Part shown: positions 35,601 to 44,916 of the stretch, one piece after another
Numbering within the stretch: the stretch's first letter is position 1
How the letters are laid out: each line of letters begins with the position of its first letter
Source of the DNA: Janthinobacterium agaricidamnosum NBRC 102515 = DSM 9628
GTDB taxonomy: Bacteria > Pseudomonadota > Gammaproteobacteria > Burkholderiales > Burkholderiaceae_D
Length of the DNA: 64,000 nucleotides
Direction: 5' to 3'
Assembly: GCF_000723165.1 (NCBI RefSeq)
Contig: NZ_HG322949.1
Location: forward strand, 1,074,025-1,138,024
Made by a program: the position numbers and the translations under genes
The notes under the pieces: generated by a model
Told to the model about the DNA's origin: nothing
The model's database searches: none
What the model saw: the letters and a program-made list of their open reading frames with translations, nothing else

Positions 35601-38600
35601 CCCCGGCGACGGCCTTGTCGATTCCCGGCAGCGGCGGCAATAGCCTGGTATCGATCAGTTTCGGCCTGGAACTGGGTCTCGGCAATCAAGTGCTGGCGCT
35701 GCAGCCGCTATTGCATGTCGTGGTGCGGGAAAGCGACGGCAGCTTGGTCGACTATGATTTGCAACAATTGACTGGCGCCAGCAGCCAGTGGCTGGCGGCT
35801 TTTTATGGCACCGTCAACCTGGGCTTGAGCCGCCTGGTCACGCCCCTGCTGGCCAATTCGGCGGTCAACAATGCCTACCGCGTCCTGCAACTGATGAATC
35901 TGGTTTTGCCGCTGGACCAGGCCCATGGCCAGGCCGCGATCAATGCGGCCGGCTGGAGCGCGATGCTGTCGGCGCCGCTGGAATTTTTCCGCCAGCGCGG
36001 CATCGCCCTGTTCAGCGACAGCGCCAGCCGCGCGCTGGCCGTCGCATTGCTGCAAGATATCTGCGGCATCGCCTTGCCGCCGGTGCCCTTGCCGCTGCTG
36101 CAAGTACTGCACGCGCTGCAACTGGTCGAGGGAGAAGCCGGCGGTTACGCGCCGCGCATCTACGATCTGCTGCAGACCGCGGCACAGCCGGCGCAGCAAT
36201 TAAGACAGCGCTTCACGGCGCTGGTGCACAACGATGTGCTGTTAGCCGAACTGGTCGGCCAACTGGACCAGCAACTCGAAGCGGTGGACTTCGGTCCGCT
36301 GCAACTGGCGATATCGCAGGGGGCGCTGTTCAGCATCACGCTGGGCCACGGCGACGCGCTGATGCTGGGCAATCTGCTGCAAATCAAGGGGGCGCTGCGC
36401 TTCGACTTGCGCACCAGCCAGCTGGCCGGCGACCTGGAACTGTATTGCGCGCAAATCCAGCTGGCGCTGCGATCGCAACTGGCGCTGGCCGTCAATCCGG
36501 CGCAGGACTTCAGCTTCGGTGTCGACCTGGCGTGGGGCGACGGCAGCCAGACGATGCCCTTGCCGCTGCGTGTGTATCCATTTTCCGCCGCGTTATTCCT
36601 GGAACAAATCCAGGTGCTGGCGCCCGATTTCGCGCTGGCCACTTTCTTGAGCCAGGTGGTCGATGCGCGCTTGCTCAATACCTATCCAGTCGCGCGCACC
36701 GCACTGACCGCGCTTGGCCTGGTCAGACATGACAGCGGTAGCGAAAAATGGTTCATGAGGTCGCCACTGGGCCTGTTCGGCGATCCGCTGCAATGGCTGC
36801 TTGGCGACGCGGTGCTGGGCCGCAACGGTCAATTGAATATCGCCACCCTGCGCGACGTGTTCGCCACCATCACCAGCAGCAGCCAGGCGGCCAATGGCGT
36901 CGGCATCGCACCGGTGACCGATGGCGTGCGGATCTTCGGCTTGCCTTACGGCCAGCAAATCACGCTGGTGGCCGATGTGGACAGCCAGCAATTCACGATC
37001 ACGCCGGGCTTGCCTGAGAGTATCAGTTTGCCGCTGCTCGATGGCGTCATGTTGCAAGACTTGTCGTTCGCGCTGTCGCTGGGGCCGAACTTCCAGCCCG
37101 GCGTGGCGGGCTCGGTCGGCGTCAGCGGCGATATTTCCGCCGGCAACACCTTGTTGGTGACAGCCGGCTACCGGCATGGTTTCCTGCTGTCGGCGGGCTT
37201 GGTGCAAAGCAAGCAGACCTTCCAGGTGCTGCCGTTCCCCGGTTGGCAAACGCTGGTGCTGGAAGCGGCGGCGCAAGCGGCGCAAATGTTGCTGAAGCAA
37301 TTGAACACAGTGTTGCTGGACCAGTTGGCGGCGGCCGGCGCGGCCGATTTCGTGGCGCGGCTGCGCAGCGCCGGCAGCCAGTTGCAAGTCGCCGACCTGA
37401 TCAGTGAACTGGCGGCCGCCGGCAGCCAGGGCGCCGATGCGGTCGGCACGGCGGCGCTGTCCTGGCTGACCGGGCGCTTGTCGAGCGCCCATGCGGCCAA
37501 TAGCGTGGCGGCGGTGGTGACCTTGCTGCAGCCGTATTTCCCGCAAATCCAGGCGCAGGGGGCGCTGCTCAGCTACCGGCCATCGGACAGCTTGCCGGTG
37601 ACCTTGCTGAGCGGCGTGCAAACCCTGGGCGGCGTCTCGCAACTGGGGCTGTGGACGGCACTGGAGTTGCCGGCCAGTACCAGCCTGGTGCTGAATATCG
37701 AAGCCACCGGCATCGGCATTCCGCTGCAGGCGGATGGCCAGCCGGCGCCCGGCCTTGTGCCGCGGCCCCACTTCCAGTTTTCCGTGCTGGCGCCGCTGCA
37801 AGACCAGTTGGGACCGAAGCTGGAGATGCATTTCGATGTAGCGCAAGGCAAGTTTGTACTCGGCATCGACCCTGCCGGCGGCAGTGGCGGCGCCCACAGC
37901 GAGTATTACCGCGAGTTGCTGCCGATGTTCTTCGGCGAGCCGGATGCGTCGAAGTGGGGCGGCGCCGTGCTGTCGTGGCTGGAAGCGCTGCTGCTCAACA
38001 TCGTGCCGCGTTATGTGTCGATCGTGGTGCTGAACCAGTCCAGCGTCAAGGAGTGGATGGCGCAGCCGCTGTTCCCGGCCGGCTCCGCCGTGAATCTCAA
38101 CAGCGCCAGCAGCGGCGGACCGAGCGCGGCGCAAATATTGATGGCGGCGCAATTGCTGATACAGTCCGGCGCCGATCAATTGTATATGCTGAACAGCCTG
38201 CAAGCGTTGCAGGCGCTGACCATCGAATCGTTCCTGGCCGGTTTCTTGCGCGCCTTGCTGGCCGATGAATTCCAGCTGATCAGGATCGGCGCCGAGGGCG
38301 GCATCTGGGTCGGGCCGCGGGTGGCCGGCGACGATTATTTCGGCTTGCGCGTGATGCTGCCGAATATGTCGCTGGCGGCGGTACCGTACGTCACGTTCCA
38401 GCTGGGCGACGCCGATACCGGCTGGATTTCCAGCGCCGGCGGCGACGCCGACTTGAAGGGCGGCATTTCGCTGTATGTGCCGATCTCGGCCACGGCGCCG
38501 GATTTTGCGCGCACGGTGCTGGAATTCGTCAATATCGGGCTGGATTTTGTTGGCAAGCAAAAACAGAACCTGGTGCAATTGCAGCGCTTCTCGATGCGCG

Positions 38601-41600
38601 CGATCCAGCCGCGCGGCTTGATCACCTTCGATTTCGGCAACAGCAATCCGGTCAGCGGCTACGGCGGCGGGATTACCCTCAGCGATATCGGCATGTCGCT
38701 GGCGCCGAATGTGGCCACCGGCGGCGGTAATGCGGTGGCGCAAAACCTGCTCGGTTCGGGCAGCTCCGAGGCGCCGCAACAAGACAATCCGGCCGCCAAT
38801 CCGACCTTTTCGGTGCGCACCTCGTACGTCAAGCAATTGTATGTCGAATTGTTCAATGGCGAAGACAAGGGCACGTCGCAAATCTGGTTCCCGGTGCAGC
38901 GCAGCTTCGGCCCACTGTACGCCAACAAGATCGGCGCCGGTTGGCAGCAAAGCGATTATCTGCTGCAAATGCTATTCGACGGCAATGTCAGCCTGGCCGG
39001 CCTGTATATCGGCGTCGATACGCTGTCGGTCGGCGTGCCGGTCAAGAACCCGCTCGATTTCAGCGCCTACCAGCTCGACCTGGCCGGCCTCGACATCAGT
39101 TTCAAGGGCGGCGCGGTGGAAATCAACGGCGCCTTCCTGAAACAGGACAGCCCTTTGCGCTACGACGGCGCGGCCACTGTCAAGGCGGCCAGGTTCGGCT
39201 TGTCGGCGCTCGGTTCCTACGCCGAATTGCCGGTCGATCCAGCCCAGCCGGACGGCGCCAGCGTGACGTCGCTGTTCGTGTTTGCCAACCTGAATATTCC
39301 GCTCGGGCCGGATCCGGCCTTTTTCATCAATGGCCTGGCGGCCGGTTTCGGCTACAACCGCAATATCCTGATCCCGGAACCGGGCGAGATCGCCGAGTTT
39401 CCATTGGTCAAGGGCGCAATCAGCAGCAGCGTGTTTGGCGGCAAGGCGGCAACGCCGGATTCGGCGCTGGAAGTGCTGTCGCACGTGGTGTATCCGGAAG
39501 TGGGCCAGTATTGGGGCGCCGGCGGCATCCAGTTTTCCACCTATCAATTGCTGAATAGTTTTGCGTTGCTGATCGTGCGTTTCGGCCGCGAATTCGCGAT
39601 CGACCTGGTCGGCATCACCAGCGCCTCGTTCCCGCCCAAGGTCGCGCCGTCGAGCGCGCTGGCCTATCTGGAGCTGGGCTTGCTGGTGTCGTTCCGGCCG
39701 TCGCAAGGGATGGTGTCGGTGCGTGCCCAGTTGACGCCGAATTCCTTCATCCTGTCGCAGGATTGCCGGCTGACGGGCGGCTTTGCGGCCGTGCTGTGGT
39801 ACCAGGGCGAACACGCGGGCGACTTCGTGCTGACGCTGGGCGGCTATCATCCGGCGTTCAAGGTACCGGAGTTTTATCCGGTGGTGCCGCGGCTCGGCTT
39901 CAACTGGCCGATGGAAGTGGGCGGCGCGATGTCGCTCAATATCGCCGGCGGCAGCTATTTCGCGCTGACGCCATCGGCCGTGATGGCCGGCGGCTATTTG
40001 CAAGTGCTGTTCAAGGCCGGCCCGCTGCGCGCCTGGTTTAATGCCGGCGTCGATTTCCTGATCCAGTGGCAACCGTTTTACTTCATGCTCAACGGCTATG
40101 TCTCGGTCGGCGCCGGCATCGAAGTGACGATAGCCGGCGTCAGGGTCAGCCTGTCGGCCGAGATCGGTGCGCGGCTGCTGATGTGGGGACCGCCGATCGC
40201 CGGCCTGGTCAACGTCAACTGGTATGTGATTTCGTTCAGCATCCCGTTCGGCGACAGCGATCAATCGAAACCGAAGGTGCAGCCGTTGGCCTGGGATGCG
40301 TTTCAGAAAAATTTCCTGCCGCCGCTGAGTATTGCGGACCCTGCCGGCCAGGCCCACCTGCGTGACGAGGCCGCCAACCCACGCCTGCACCCGCAATTGC
40401 GCTTGCTGCAAAGCGGCATCCAGCCGCCGCCAGTGATCAGCCAGGCGTATGCGGTGCTGAAGGCGCAGGTGGAGCAAGGCTTGCTGGACGATTTCGGCGC
40501 GGCCGGCTGGGTCGTCGCGACGCCGTTCATATTCAATATCAATACCGTGATCCCGTCCACGCTGATGCGTTTCGATGGCGCGGCCGCGACCTTTACCGGT
40601 CCGGCGATCGGCATCCAGCCGATGGCCCAGCCATCGGTGACGACGCCGCTGACGCTCAGCGTGCTGGGCTGGGATACCGCGTCGAATAGCTGGGTGGCGG
40701 TCGACCTGGACCAGCGCCGTATCGCCATCGCCAGCCTCGGCAACGGCGTGCCGGAGGCGCTGTGGTCGAAACAGGCGTTCGATCCGAACGGCGTGCCGCA
40801 GGCGAAAGTGATACCGGATGGTATCGTCGGCGCCAGCATCGCCGGCTTGAGCGCGCTGCTGTACGCGCCGGTCGGGCCAATGGACCTGACCACGCTGGCT
40901 TATGTGACGCTGGGGCCGTTGCCGCTGCCGTATGCGTGGACGCCGCACTATCCGCAACAGCCGGTCGGCAGCCAGCAAAACCGCGCGCACATCATTGCCG
41001 CCAGCATCATGGCGCCGGCCGTGGTGGAATTGCGCGATGCAATCTACGCGGCGCTGCGCGACTTCGGCCAGCCGGCGCTGCGCAGTCCCGACTTGACGGT
41101 GCTGGCGCACAATGTCGGCAATATCTTCCAGTCACCGCCCAGCCTGGCTGCGCTGGGCGCGACCCTGCTGCCGCCGGCCCGTGCGGCCTTGCGCAGCGGC
41201 CGCAGCGTGCCGCAACCGGCTCGCCGCCAGTCCGCGCCAGCCGCGCCGGTCCAGGTCGACACCCATCTGGTCGGCAGCAGTTGGGCCTATCGCAGCGGCG
41301 TGGCCAGCGCGCTGGCGGCCACGGCGGGACGTGCCGGATTGCCGCTGACGCGTTACCGCAGCCGCGCCAAGTGGCTGCCCGGCAATGCGCGCGCCAGCCT
41401 GCAGGTGCAGGCGGCAGCCAGCCTGATCGTGCGCGGCGGCGCCGGATTGCCGCTGCGTTTGCTGGAAGGCACCACCAGCATCGTGCGCCTCGGCAGCGAT
41501 GCGCAGGGACACTTGCGCTTGCAGGGTGGCTTGCCGTTGCGGATCTGCAGTTTCAACCAGTACCAGGAGCCGCTGGCGCAGCAATTGCTCGATCCGGCGC

Positions 41601-42250
41601 AACACAGCCAATACCAATTGCCGCCCAGCACCGAACAAGTGGTGGCCATCGCCCAGGGCGACGAGAGCGGCGGCGTGGCCGGCTGGTACCGCGACGGCGA
41701 CTGGACCCGCTTGAACCATTATTACTTCCATGCCGGCAATAGCCTGGTGCGCCCGCAAGCGATACCGAATATCGGCGACGGCAAGCATGGCGCCATCCTG
41801 GCCGGCACCGTGCTCGACAGCAATCAGGTGCAAACGGCCGATGGCGGTTTGGCGAATGGCTGGCTGGAAACCTTGTTCCTCGACCAGGTGCAAACCGTCG
41901 CCGTGGTCATCGACGGCGCCGCCGTACCCCGGGTGCAGCTGTGCTGGAGCGGCGACCTGGCCCATCCAGCCTATGCCGGCGATGCCAGCGCCAGTTCGAT
42001 GCGGCGCAGCGGCGATCTGCACATCCATCTGTTCGACGTGCCGCCGCGTCCGCATGGCGCCGGCCATGCCGCGCTGGCCGTGCTGGTGTTTGCGGCGCGT
42101 CAGCACGGTCATGCCAGCCTGCAAGGCGTGCTGGGCTGGAACCAGCCGCAAGCCACGCTGGCCAAGGCGGGCATCGGCGGCCAACTGGCCTCGCATGCGG
42201 CGTCGGCCGGCCATGCGGCGCCGCGCGCCACTCTTTTGCAGCTCAGTTAA
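32687..42250 (+). CDS. Giant DUF6603-like beta-rich protein (3187 aa)
   Basis: The gene is one uninterrupted frame starting at an ATG after GAGGGGAACC. No signal peptide and no long transmembrane segments are seen; the protein is rich in Leu, Ala, Gly, Gln and Ser with many short amphipathic strands and helical stretches. Residues about 2210-2530 match the conserved core I associate with DUF6603 proteins: INGLAAGFGYNR, LTGGFAAVLWY, TLGGYHPAFKVPEFYP, PRLGFNW, YFALTPSAVMAGG and LMWGPPIAG. The preceding 2,000 residues contain repeated strand/helix blocks, and the last 650 residues form one or more extra domains with a basic Pro/Arg/Ala linker near 2820-2860. Function is unknown for the family. 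It is the centrepiece of the operon. One interpretation is a long hydrophobic groove or shell for acyl chains, as in bridge-like lipid-transfer proteins; this is speculation. Confidence 0.85.
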   Translation: MATGNFSALGAEAGAGLFDATQLAPTLVKLGVAVGLLRAVPDTPDAYVLNAAWFENPLNVTGDNLGRNGATIALLFAELLGEVSAGALGLAAQDLGAMGVWNPIPNPQNGKATGFYLVNYPVDAARPDGDQVFGIGILHQWQFQPGGANAGAGDIAVRVWGLLPVLRIGQGGMALVLGQSSYPLNMGLEFAAPGSDNMIDSNGLSFNGVKVSAQLSLAPSPAVDLSVVILKLKLPTEVTASDRNLGQIAQITPQEWLSTVSTLCVTALQRVLNQDQRLAYLLPIFGLSPVLPNSALRLPLLGWEQLLSLASAGQPMYTPFVAWFNQLLAQQDAFAGWMGAIAALLGMPSATVDGAGSQADPYRVALLQDSQFGTLLLTMVSRVDAAGTRYLLPGLNFRAKPQVLGSAPAQIGLHAQLDLAQFSLATSGSAGIQTDFLNLVIGFALTNTDADKPLFEGNVGSAAYVFGSLTAGISVLQGQNAALKVVPAFQLNHVSTPNGAYAVIDLTQAGDLVDQALQELYGLVDAALQAVFGVAAGSTYGAQAAVLLGVIAPAPGAGVRWPASLAPPFSAAQLVRSFQNPVAALADYYAALVHGEALAGGHAPVFYVLQALGGLLNSTAGPTAASGSGSVTDPWLFPLAAPGSGDLPASLLAYIDTSPDAKRRLTFGLQLAPSISFGSNIRLDAIFSVQALSLELPVANDGTALVARIFPGLAVQLALPQGFTTPQVAGAAVSVASAGFTGGWSPYAGWHWNMTVGQPAVVVDGNRLDVGQGMVFSDSDSMQQLVTRQAASFAPVVVALIGVAVYRTGNRPGLALNGVLGLLPQLGPFMPAGLAWPAQMPLLQPSGFSDPVGDLQRQLSALLAHADSSRAALALLGWSVSNDAAVPQVDGDGSVEQPFGVPFDLPGGVELAVWTSGQGQTLGAGLRRDFGLTAGGIVAETGLLLRLIELGLTGGVPASNVVPSLRLRSTLTPATALSIPGSGGNSLVSISFGLELGLGNQVLALQPLLHVVVRESDGSLVDYDLQQLTGASSQWLAAFYGTVNLGLSRLVTPLLANSAVNNAYRVLQLMNLVLPLDQAHGQAAINAAGWSAMLSAPLEFFRQRGIALFSDSASRALAVALLQDICGIALPPVPLPLLQVLHALQLVEGEAGGYAPRIYDLLQTAAQPAQQLRQRFTALVHNDVLLAELVGQLDQQLEAVDFGPLQLAISQGALFSITLGHGDALMLGNLLQIKGALRFDLRTSQLAGDLELYCAQIQLALRSQLALAVNPAQDFSFGVDLAWGDGSQTMPLPLRVYPFSAALFLEQIQVLAPDFALATFLSQVVDARLLNTYPVARTALTALGLVRHDSGSEKWFMRSPLGLFGDPLQWLLGDAVLGRNGQLNIATLRDVFATITSSSQAANGVGIAPVTDGVRIFGLPYGQQITLVADVDSQQFTITPGLPESISLPLLDGVMLQDLSFALSLGPNFQPGVAGSVGVSGDISAGNTLLVTAGYRHGFLLSAGLVQSKQTFQVLPFPGWQTLVLEAAAQAAQMLLKQLNTVLLDQLAAAGAADFVARLRSAGSQLQVADLISELAAAGSQGADAVGTAALSWLTGRLSSAHAANSVAAVVTLLQPYFPQIQAQGALLSYRPSDSLPVTLLSGVQTLGGVSQLGLWTALELPASTSLVLNIEATGIGIPLQADGQPAPGLVPRPHFQFSVLAPLQDQLGPKLEMHFDVAQGKFVLGIDPAGGSGGAHSEYYRELLPMFFGEPDASKWGGAVLSWLEALLLNIVPRYVSIVVLNQSSVKEWMAQPLFPAGSAVNLNSASSGGPSAAQILMAAQLLIQSGADQLYMLNSLQALQALTIESFLAGFLRALLADEFQLIRIGAEGGIWVGPRVAGDDYFGLRVMLPNMSLAAVPYVTFQLGDADTGWISSAGGDADLKGGISLYVPISATAPDFARTVLEFVNIGLDFVGKQKQNLVQLQRFSMRAIQPRGLITFDFGNSNPVSGYGGGITLSDIGMSLAPNVATGGGNAVAQNLLGSGSSEAPQQDNPAANPTFSVRTSYVKQLYVELFNGEDKGTSQIWFPVQRSFGPLYANKIGAGWQQSDYLLQMLFDGNVSLAGLYIGVDTLSVGVPVKNPLDFSAYQLDLAGLDISFKGGAVEINGAFLKQDSPLRYDGAATVKAARFGLSALGSYAELPVDPAQPDGASVTSLFVFANLNIPLGPDPAFFINGLAAGFGYNRNILIPEPGEIAEFPLVKGAISSSVFGGKAATPDSALEVLSHVVYPEVGQYWGAGGIQFSTYQLLNSFALLIVRFGREFAIDLVGITSASFPPKVAPSSALAYLELGLLVSFRPSQGMVSVRAQLTPNSFILSQDCRLTGGFAAVLWYQGEHAGDFVLTLGGYHPAFKVPEFYPVVPRLGFNWPMEVGGAMSLNIAGGSYFALTPSAVMAGGYLQVLFKAGPLRAWFNAGVDFLIQWQPFYFMLNGYVSVGAGIEVTIAGVRVSLSAEIGARLLMWGPPIAGLVNVNWYVISFSIPFGDSDQSKPKVQPLAWDAFQKNFLPPLSIADPAGQAHLRDEAANPRLHPQLRLLQSGIQPPPVISQAYAVLKAQVEQGLLDDFGAAGWVVATPFIFNINTVIPSTLMRFDGAAATFTGPAIGIQPMAQPSVTTPLTLSVLGWDTASNSWVAVDLDQRRIAIASLGNGVPEALWSKQAFDPNGVPQAKVIPDGIVGASIAGLSALLYAPVGPMDLTTLAYVTLGPLPLPYAWTPHYPQQPVGSQQNRAHIIAASIMAPAVVELRDAIYAALRDFGQPALRSPDLTVLAHNVGNIFQSPPSLAALGATLLPPARAALRSGRSVPQPARRQSAPAAPVQVDTHLVGSSWAYRSGVASALAATAGRAGLPLTRYRSRAKWLPGNARASLQVQAAASLIVRGGAGLPLRLLEGTTSIVRLGSDAQGHLRLQGGLPLRICSFNQYQEPLAQQLLDPAQHSQYQLPPSTEQVVAIAQGDESGGVAGWYRDGDWTRLNHYYFHAGNSLVRPQAIPNIGDGKHGAILAGTVLDSNQVQTADGGLANGWLETLFLDQVQTVAVVIDGAAVPRVQLCWSGDLAHPAYAGDASASSMRRSGDLHIHLFDVPPRPHGAGHAALAVLVFAARQHGHASLQGVLGWNQPQATLAKAGIGGQLASHAASAGHAAPRATLLQLS

Positions 42251-42270
42251 TCATGAACCAGGGACACACC

Positions 42271-43827
42271 ATGAACGATATCGCCGTCGCCGCCGCCGAC
42301 ACGCCTTTGCAGCCCGGGCAAGTACGCTTTTATTGCGCCGCCCAGCCGCCGCTGCAAGCCGGCGGTTATTGGCTGCAGGCGAGCCAGATGGTGGCGGGCT
42401 TGAAAGAGCAGCCGGCCGACAATCGCTACGGCATGCAGCAGCCGTTCGCGGTCAGCGGCGCGCGGTTCCGCCTGCCGCCGCAAGACTTGCAACTGGTGTA
42501 TCCGCCGGCCAACCAGCTTGGCGATTACGAGGAATCGCTGCCGCATGTGGTGTTGCGCACCCGTACCTTGCCATGGGTGCGGCAAATCGACGGCGGCACT
42601 TCCGGCGCCGGCGATGACAACGGCGACGTGCCGCCATGGATGGGACTGCTGACCGTGTATCCCGCCGAACTGGGCAACGCGGCGCCATTCACCACCACGG
42701 TCGGCCGCCTGATCGAACCGGAAGCGGTGAATATCCTGGGGCCGTCGCTGATCGACGCGGCGAGCCTGACGCAGGCGGAGAAAGAGGCGCAATTGCTGGC
42801 GATCGACCTGGACTTGCCGGTGTTCTGGGCGATCGCGCCGCAATTGCAGGAATTGCCGTGGCTGGCCCATGTGCGCGAAGTCAATACCGACCAAAAAGAA
42901 ATCATGCAGATGGTCGAGGATGGCTGGTTTTCGGTGGTGGTCGGCAACCGCCTGCCGCAAGCCGACGCTGAAAATACCTGCTTCCTGGTATCGCTGGAAG
43001 GACAGCAGGCGCACTTGAACGGCGGCCCGCCTATCGACCCGCGCTATACCAAGATCCGGCTGGCTTGCCTGGCCAGCTGGAAATTCAGCGCCGCGTCGGC
43101 GCGCGGCAGTTTTCTCCACATCATGCAAAGCCTGCAAACGCGCGGCGGGATCGACTTGCTGCAGCCCACCCATGGTGCTTTCCCTGACCAGTTGGGCCCG
43201 GCGCAGCAGCAAGCGAAGGAAGCGCTGGAGATCGGCTTTTTACCGATGCTCAATGTCACGCGCGGCGGCGAGCCCACCACTTCCTGGTATCGCGGCCCGC
43301 TGGCGCCGGTGCCGACCAGCAGCGACAGCCTGGGGCCGTATTTCTTCAGCGACCGGGCGATCCGCTACGACCAGGCCAACGGCCTGTTCGACATGAGTTA
43401 CGCCGGCGCCTGGCAAATCGGCCAGTTGCTGGCCTTGTCCGACGCGGCCTTCGCCAAGGCGCTGTTCGACTGGCGCCTGCAATCGTACCAGGGCCGGCAG
43501 CAGGCGGTCGCGGCCGACCATGTGCGGGAACTGGCCGGCGATTGCCAGGTGGACCTGGCCCAGGTGCGGCAGCAGGGACCGGCGCCGGTGCTGCACGGCG
43601 TGCTGGCCAGGCTGGCGCAACGCACGGCGGCGCTGGAGGGCGCCGCCGCCGAGGATGAGGCCGCGCCGGCGCCGCTGCCGAAGATCCAGCCGCATGCCTG
43701 GCGCGATGCCGCGCAATTGCCGGGCGTGATGTCCAGCGCCGCCTGGCAAGACGGCATGCGCCAGGGACTCGACCCGCTCGGCTTGCTGTACCGGCATGTG
43801 TACCGGCAAGGCGGGGCGCCGGAATGA
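42271..43827 (+). CDS. Unknown large protein, cluster partner A
   Basis: The second ATG (42271) has AGGGACACACC upstream and gives 518 residues; 42253 is an alternative. The N-terminal 240 residues contain conserved-looking aromatic blocks (VRFYCAAQPPLQAGGYWL, PPANQLGDYEESLPHVVLRTRTLPW, PPWMGLLTVYPAEL, LPWLAHVREVNT, GWFSVVVGNRLP). The rest is mixed, with an acidic Ala-rich linker near residue 460. No signal peptide, no membrane segment and no enzyme motif that I can identify. I recall similar sequences only as unnamed neighbours of giant DUF6603 proteins, so a conserved partnership is likely but unproven. Confidence 0.75.
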   Translation: MNDIAVAAADTPLQPGQVRFYCAAQPPLQAGGYWLQASQMVAGLKEQPADNRYGMQQPFAVSGARFRLPPQDLQLVYPPANQLGDYEESLPHVVLRTRTLPWVRQIDGGTSGAGDDNGDVPPWMGLLTVYPAELGNAAPFTTTVGRLIEPEAVNILGPSLIDAASLTQAEKEAQLLAIDLDLPVFWAIAPQLQELPWLAHVREVNTDQKEIMQMVEDGWFSVVVGNRLPQADAENTCFLVSLEGQQAHLNGGPPIDPRYTKIRLACLASWKFSAASARGSFLHIMQSLQTRGGIDLLQPTHGAFPDQLGPAQQQAKEALEIGFLPMLNVTRGGEPTTSWYRGPLAPVPTSSDSLGPYFFSDRAIRYDQANGLFDMSYAGAWQIGQLLALSDAAFAKALFDWRLQSYQGRQQAVAADHVRELAGDCQVDLAQVRQQGPAPVLHGVLARLAQRTAALEGAAAEDEAAPAPLPKIQPHAWRDAAQLPGVMSSAAWQDGMRQGLDPLGLLYRHVYRQGGAPE

Positions 43828-43878
43828 GTTGGGCATGAATCGGTGCGACATGAATAACGCGGCATGAAAGGAAGCGCG

Positions 43879-44916
43879 ATGACGATCAGGGAACACAGCA
43901 GCGCCAGGGCGCAATTGCTCAAGGTATTTAAACAGTCGATCCAGGCCACGCCCGGCGCGCGGGCGCAACTGGCGCAGCATGGCGTCGCGCCGCAAGCGGA
44001 TGGCGGCGAGGCGCGTCCGGACCGGCAGCCGCTGGGTGATGAAGCATTGGACATTCCGGAAGCGATCGTCGCGTGGCTGGCGCAACTGACCTTGCTGTAT
44101 GGCGTGCCGTTCGAATACCTGGTGCCGGACGCCGACATGCTGCCGCCCGAATCGATCCGTTTTTTTTATCTGGACCAGAACTGGACCGATTGCCTGGTCG
44201 ACGGCGCCGTCAATATCGCGCTCGGTTCCACGCAAGACTATGTGCATATCCTGACCACCTTCGAAGAAGTGGCGCGGCAGGCGGCGCTGGGACAAAACAA
44301 TGTGCGCGCGCAATTGCGCAAGCAAGCGTTGCCGGCCAACGTGCAAGTCGACGGCACGCTGACCGGCGTACTGCTGCGCTCGGCGGTGGTCAGCGGCTGG
44401 CCGGGCCTCGAAGTGGCGGCCTTCGCCGACGCCGCAGGTACGCTGCCATTGCCTTTGTTGCGCATCGACCGGCTGTCCGACAATGTGCTGATTTGCCTGT
44501 TCAATGGGGTGCCGCAACTGGTCGATTTTTCGGAACCGCCGGAAGGCTTGCACTTTGGCGTCATCGGCGGCAGCAGCGGGCCTACGCCTTATCAAGTGGC
44601 GTTGCGCGGCGTCGGCGGCAAATATGTGGCTGGCGCGCAAATCAACGATGGCCAAGGCAAGGCGTACACAGCGCCGGTGACCTTGCGCGGCGGTGCGGCC
44701 TCGGCCGGCGTGCTGAACGTGGCGCAAACCGGGCGCGACCTGATCGCCAATCTGGATCAGCTGGGCGCGCTGCAACAGCAGGACGGCAAGCCGCTGTTCA
44801 CGGCGTCGCAGTTTGCCGTGCAAATGGTGCGCGGCGCGGGCTTGCAACAATTCAAACCGATTCCGCCTGAAGCGGGGCGGCAACTTTCTTCTTCCGATAC
44901 AGCGGTGAACGCATGA
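43879..44916 (+). CDS. Unknown protein, cluster partner B
   Basis: The ATG at 43879 follows AAGGAAG and is preferred over one five codons upstream; the product has 345 residues. After a charged N-terminal helix (ARAQLLKVFKQSIQA) a domain from about 55 to 240 holds the blocks YGVPFEYLVPD, SIRFFYLDQNWTDCLVDGAVNIALGS, AVVSGWPGLEVAAFAD, LRIDRLSDNVLICLFNGVPQLVDF and PEGLHFGVIGG. These suggest a compact beta-rich fold. The gene overlaps the next by ATGA, so partners B and C are probably made in equal amounts. No family name recognised. Confidence 0.75.
   Translation: MTIREHSSARAQLLKVFKQSIQATPGARAQLAQHGVAPQADGGEARPDRQPLGDEALDIPEAIVAWLAQLTLLYGVPFEYLVPDADMLPPESIRFFYLDQNWTDCLVDGAVNIALGSTQDYVHILTTFEEVARQAALGQNNVRAQLRKQALPANVQVDGTLTGVLLRSAVVSGWPGLEVAAFADAAGTLPLPLLRIDRLSDNVLICLFNGVPQLVDFSEPPEGLHFGVIGGSSGPTPYQVALRGVGGKYVAGAQINDGQGKAYTAPVTLRGGAASAGVLNVAQTGRDLIANLDQLGALQQQDGKPLFTASQFAVQMVRGAGLQQFKPIPPEAGRQLSSSDTAVNA

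Noticed and set aside
36593..38968. A 791-codon minus-strand frame inside the giant gene
   Set aside because: Same antisense pattern; the plus-strand frame is longer, has a ribosome-binding site and family motifs.
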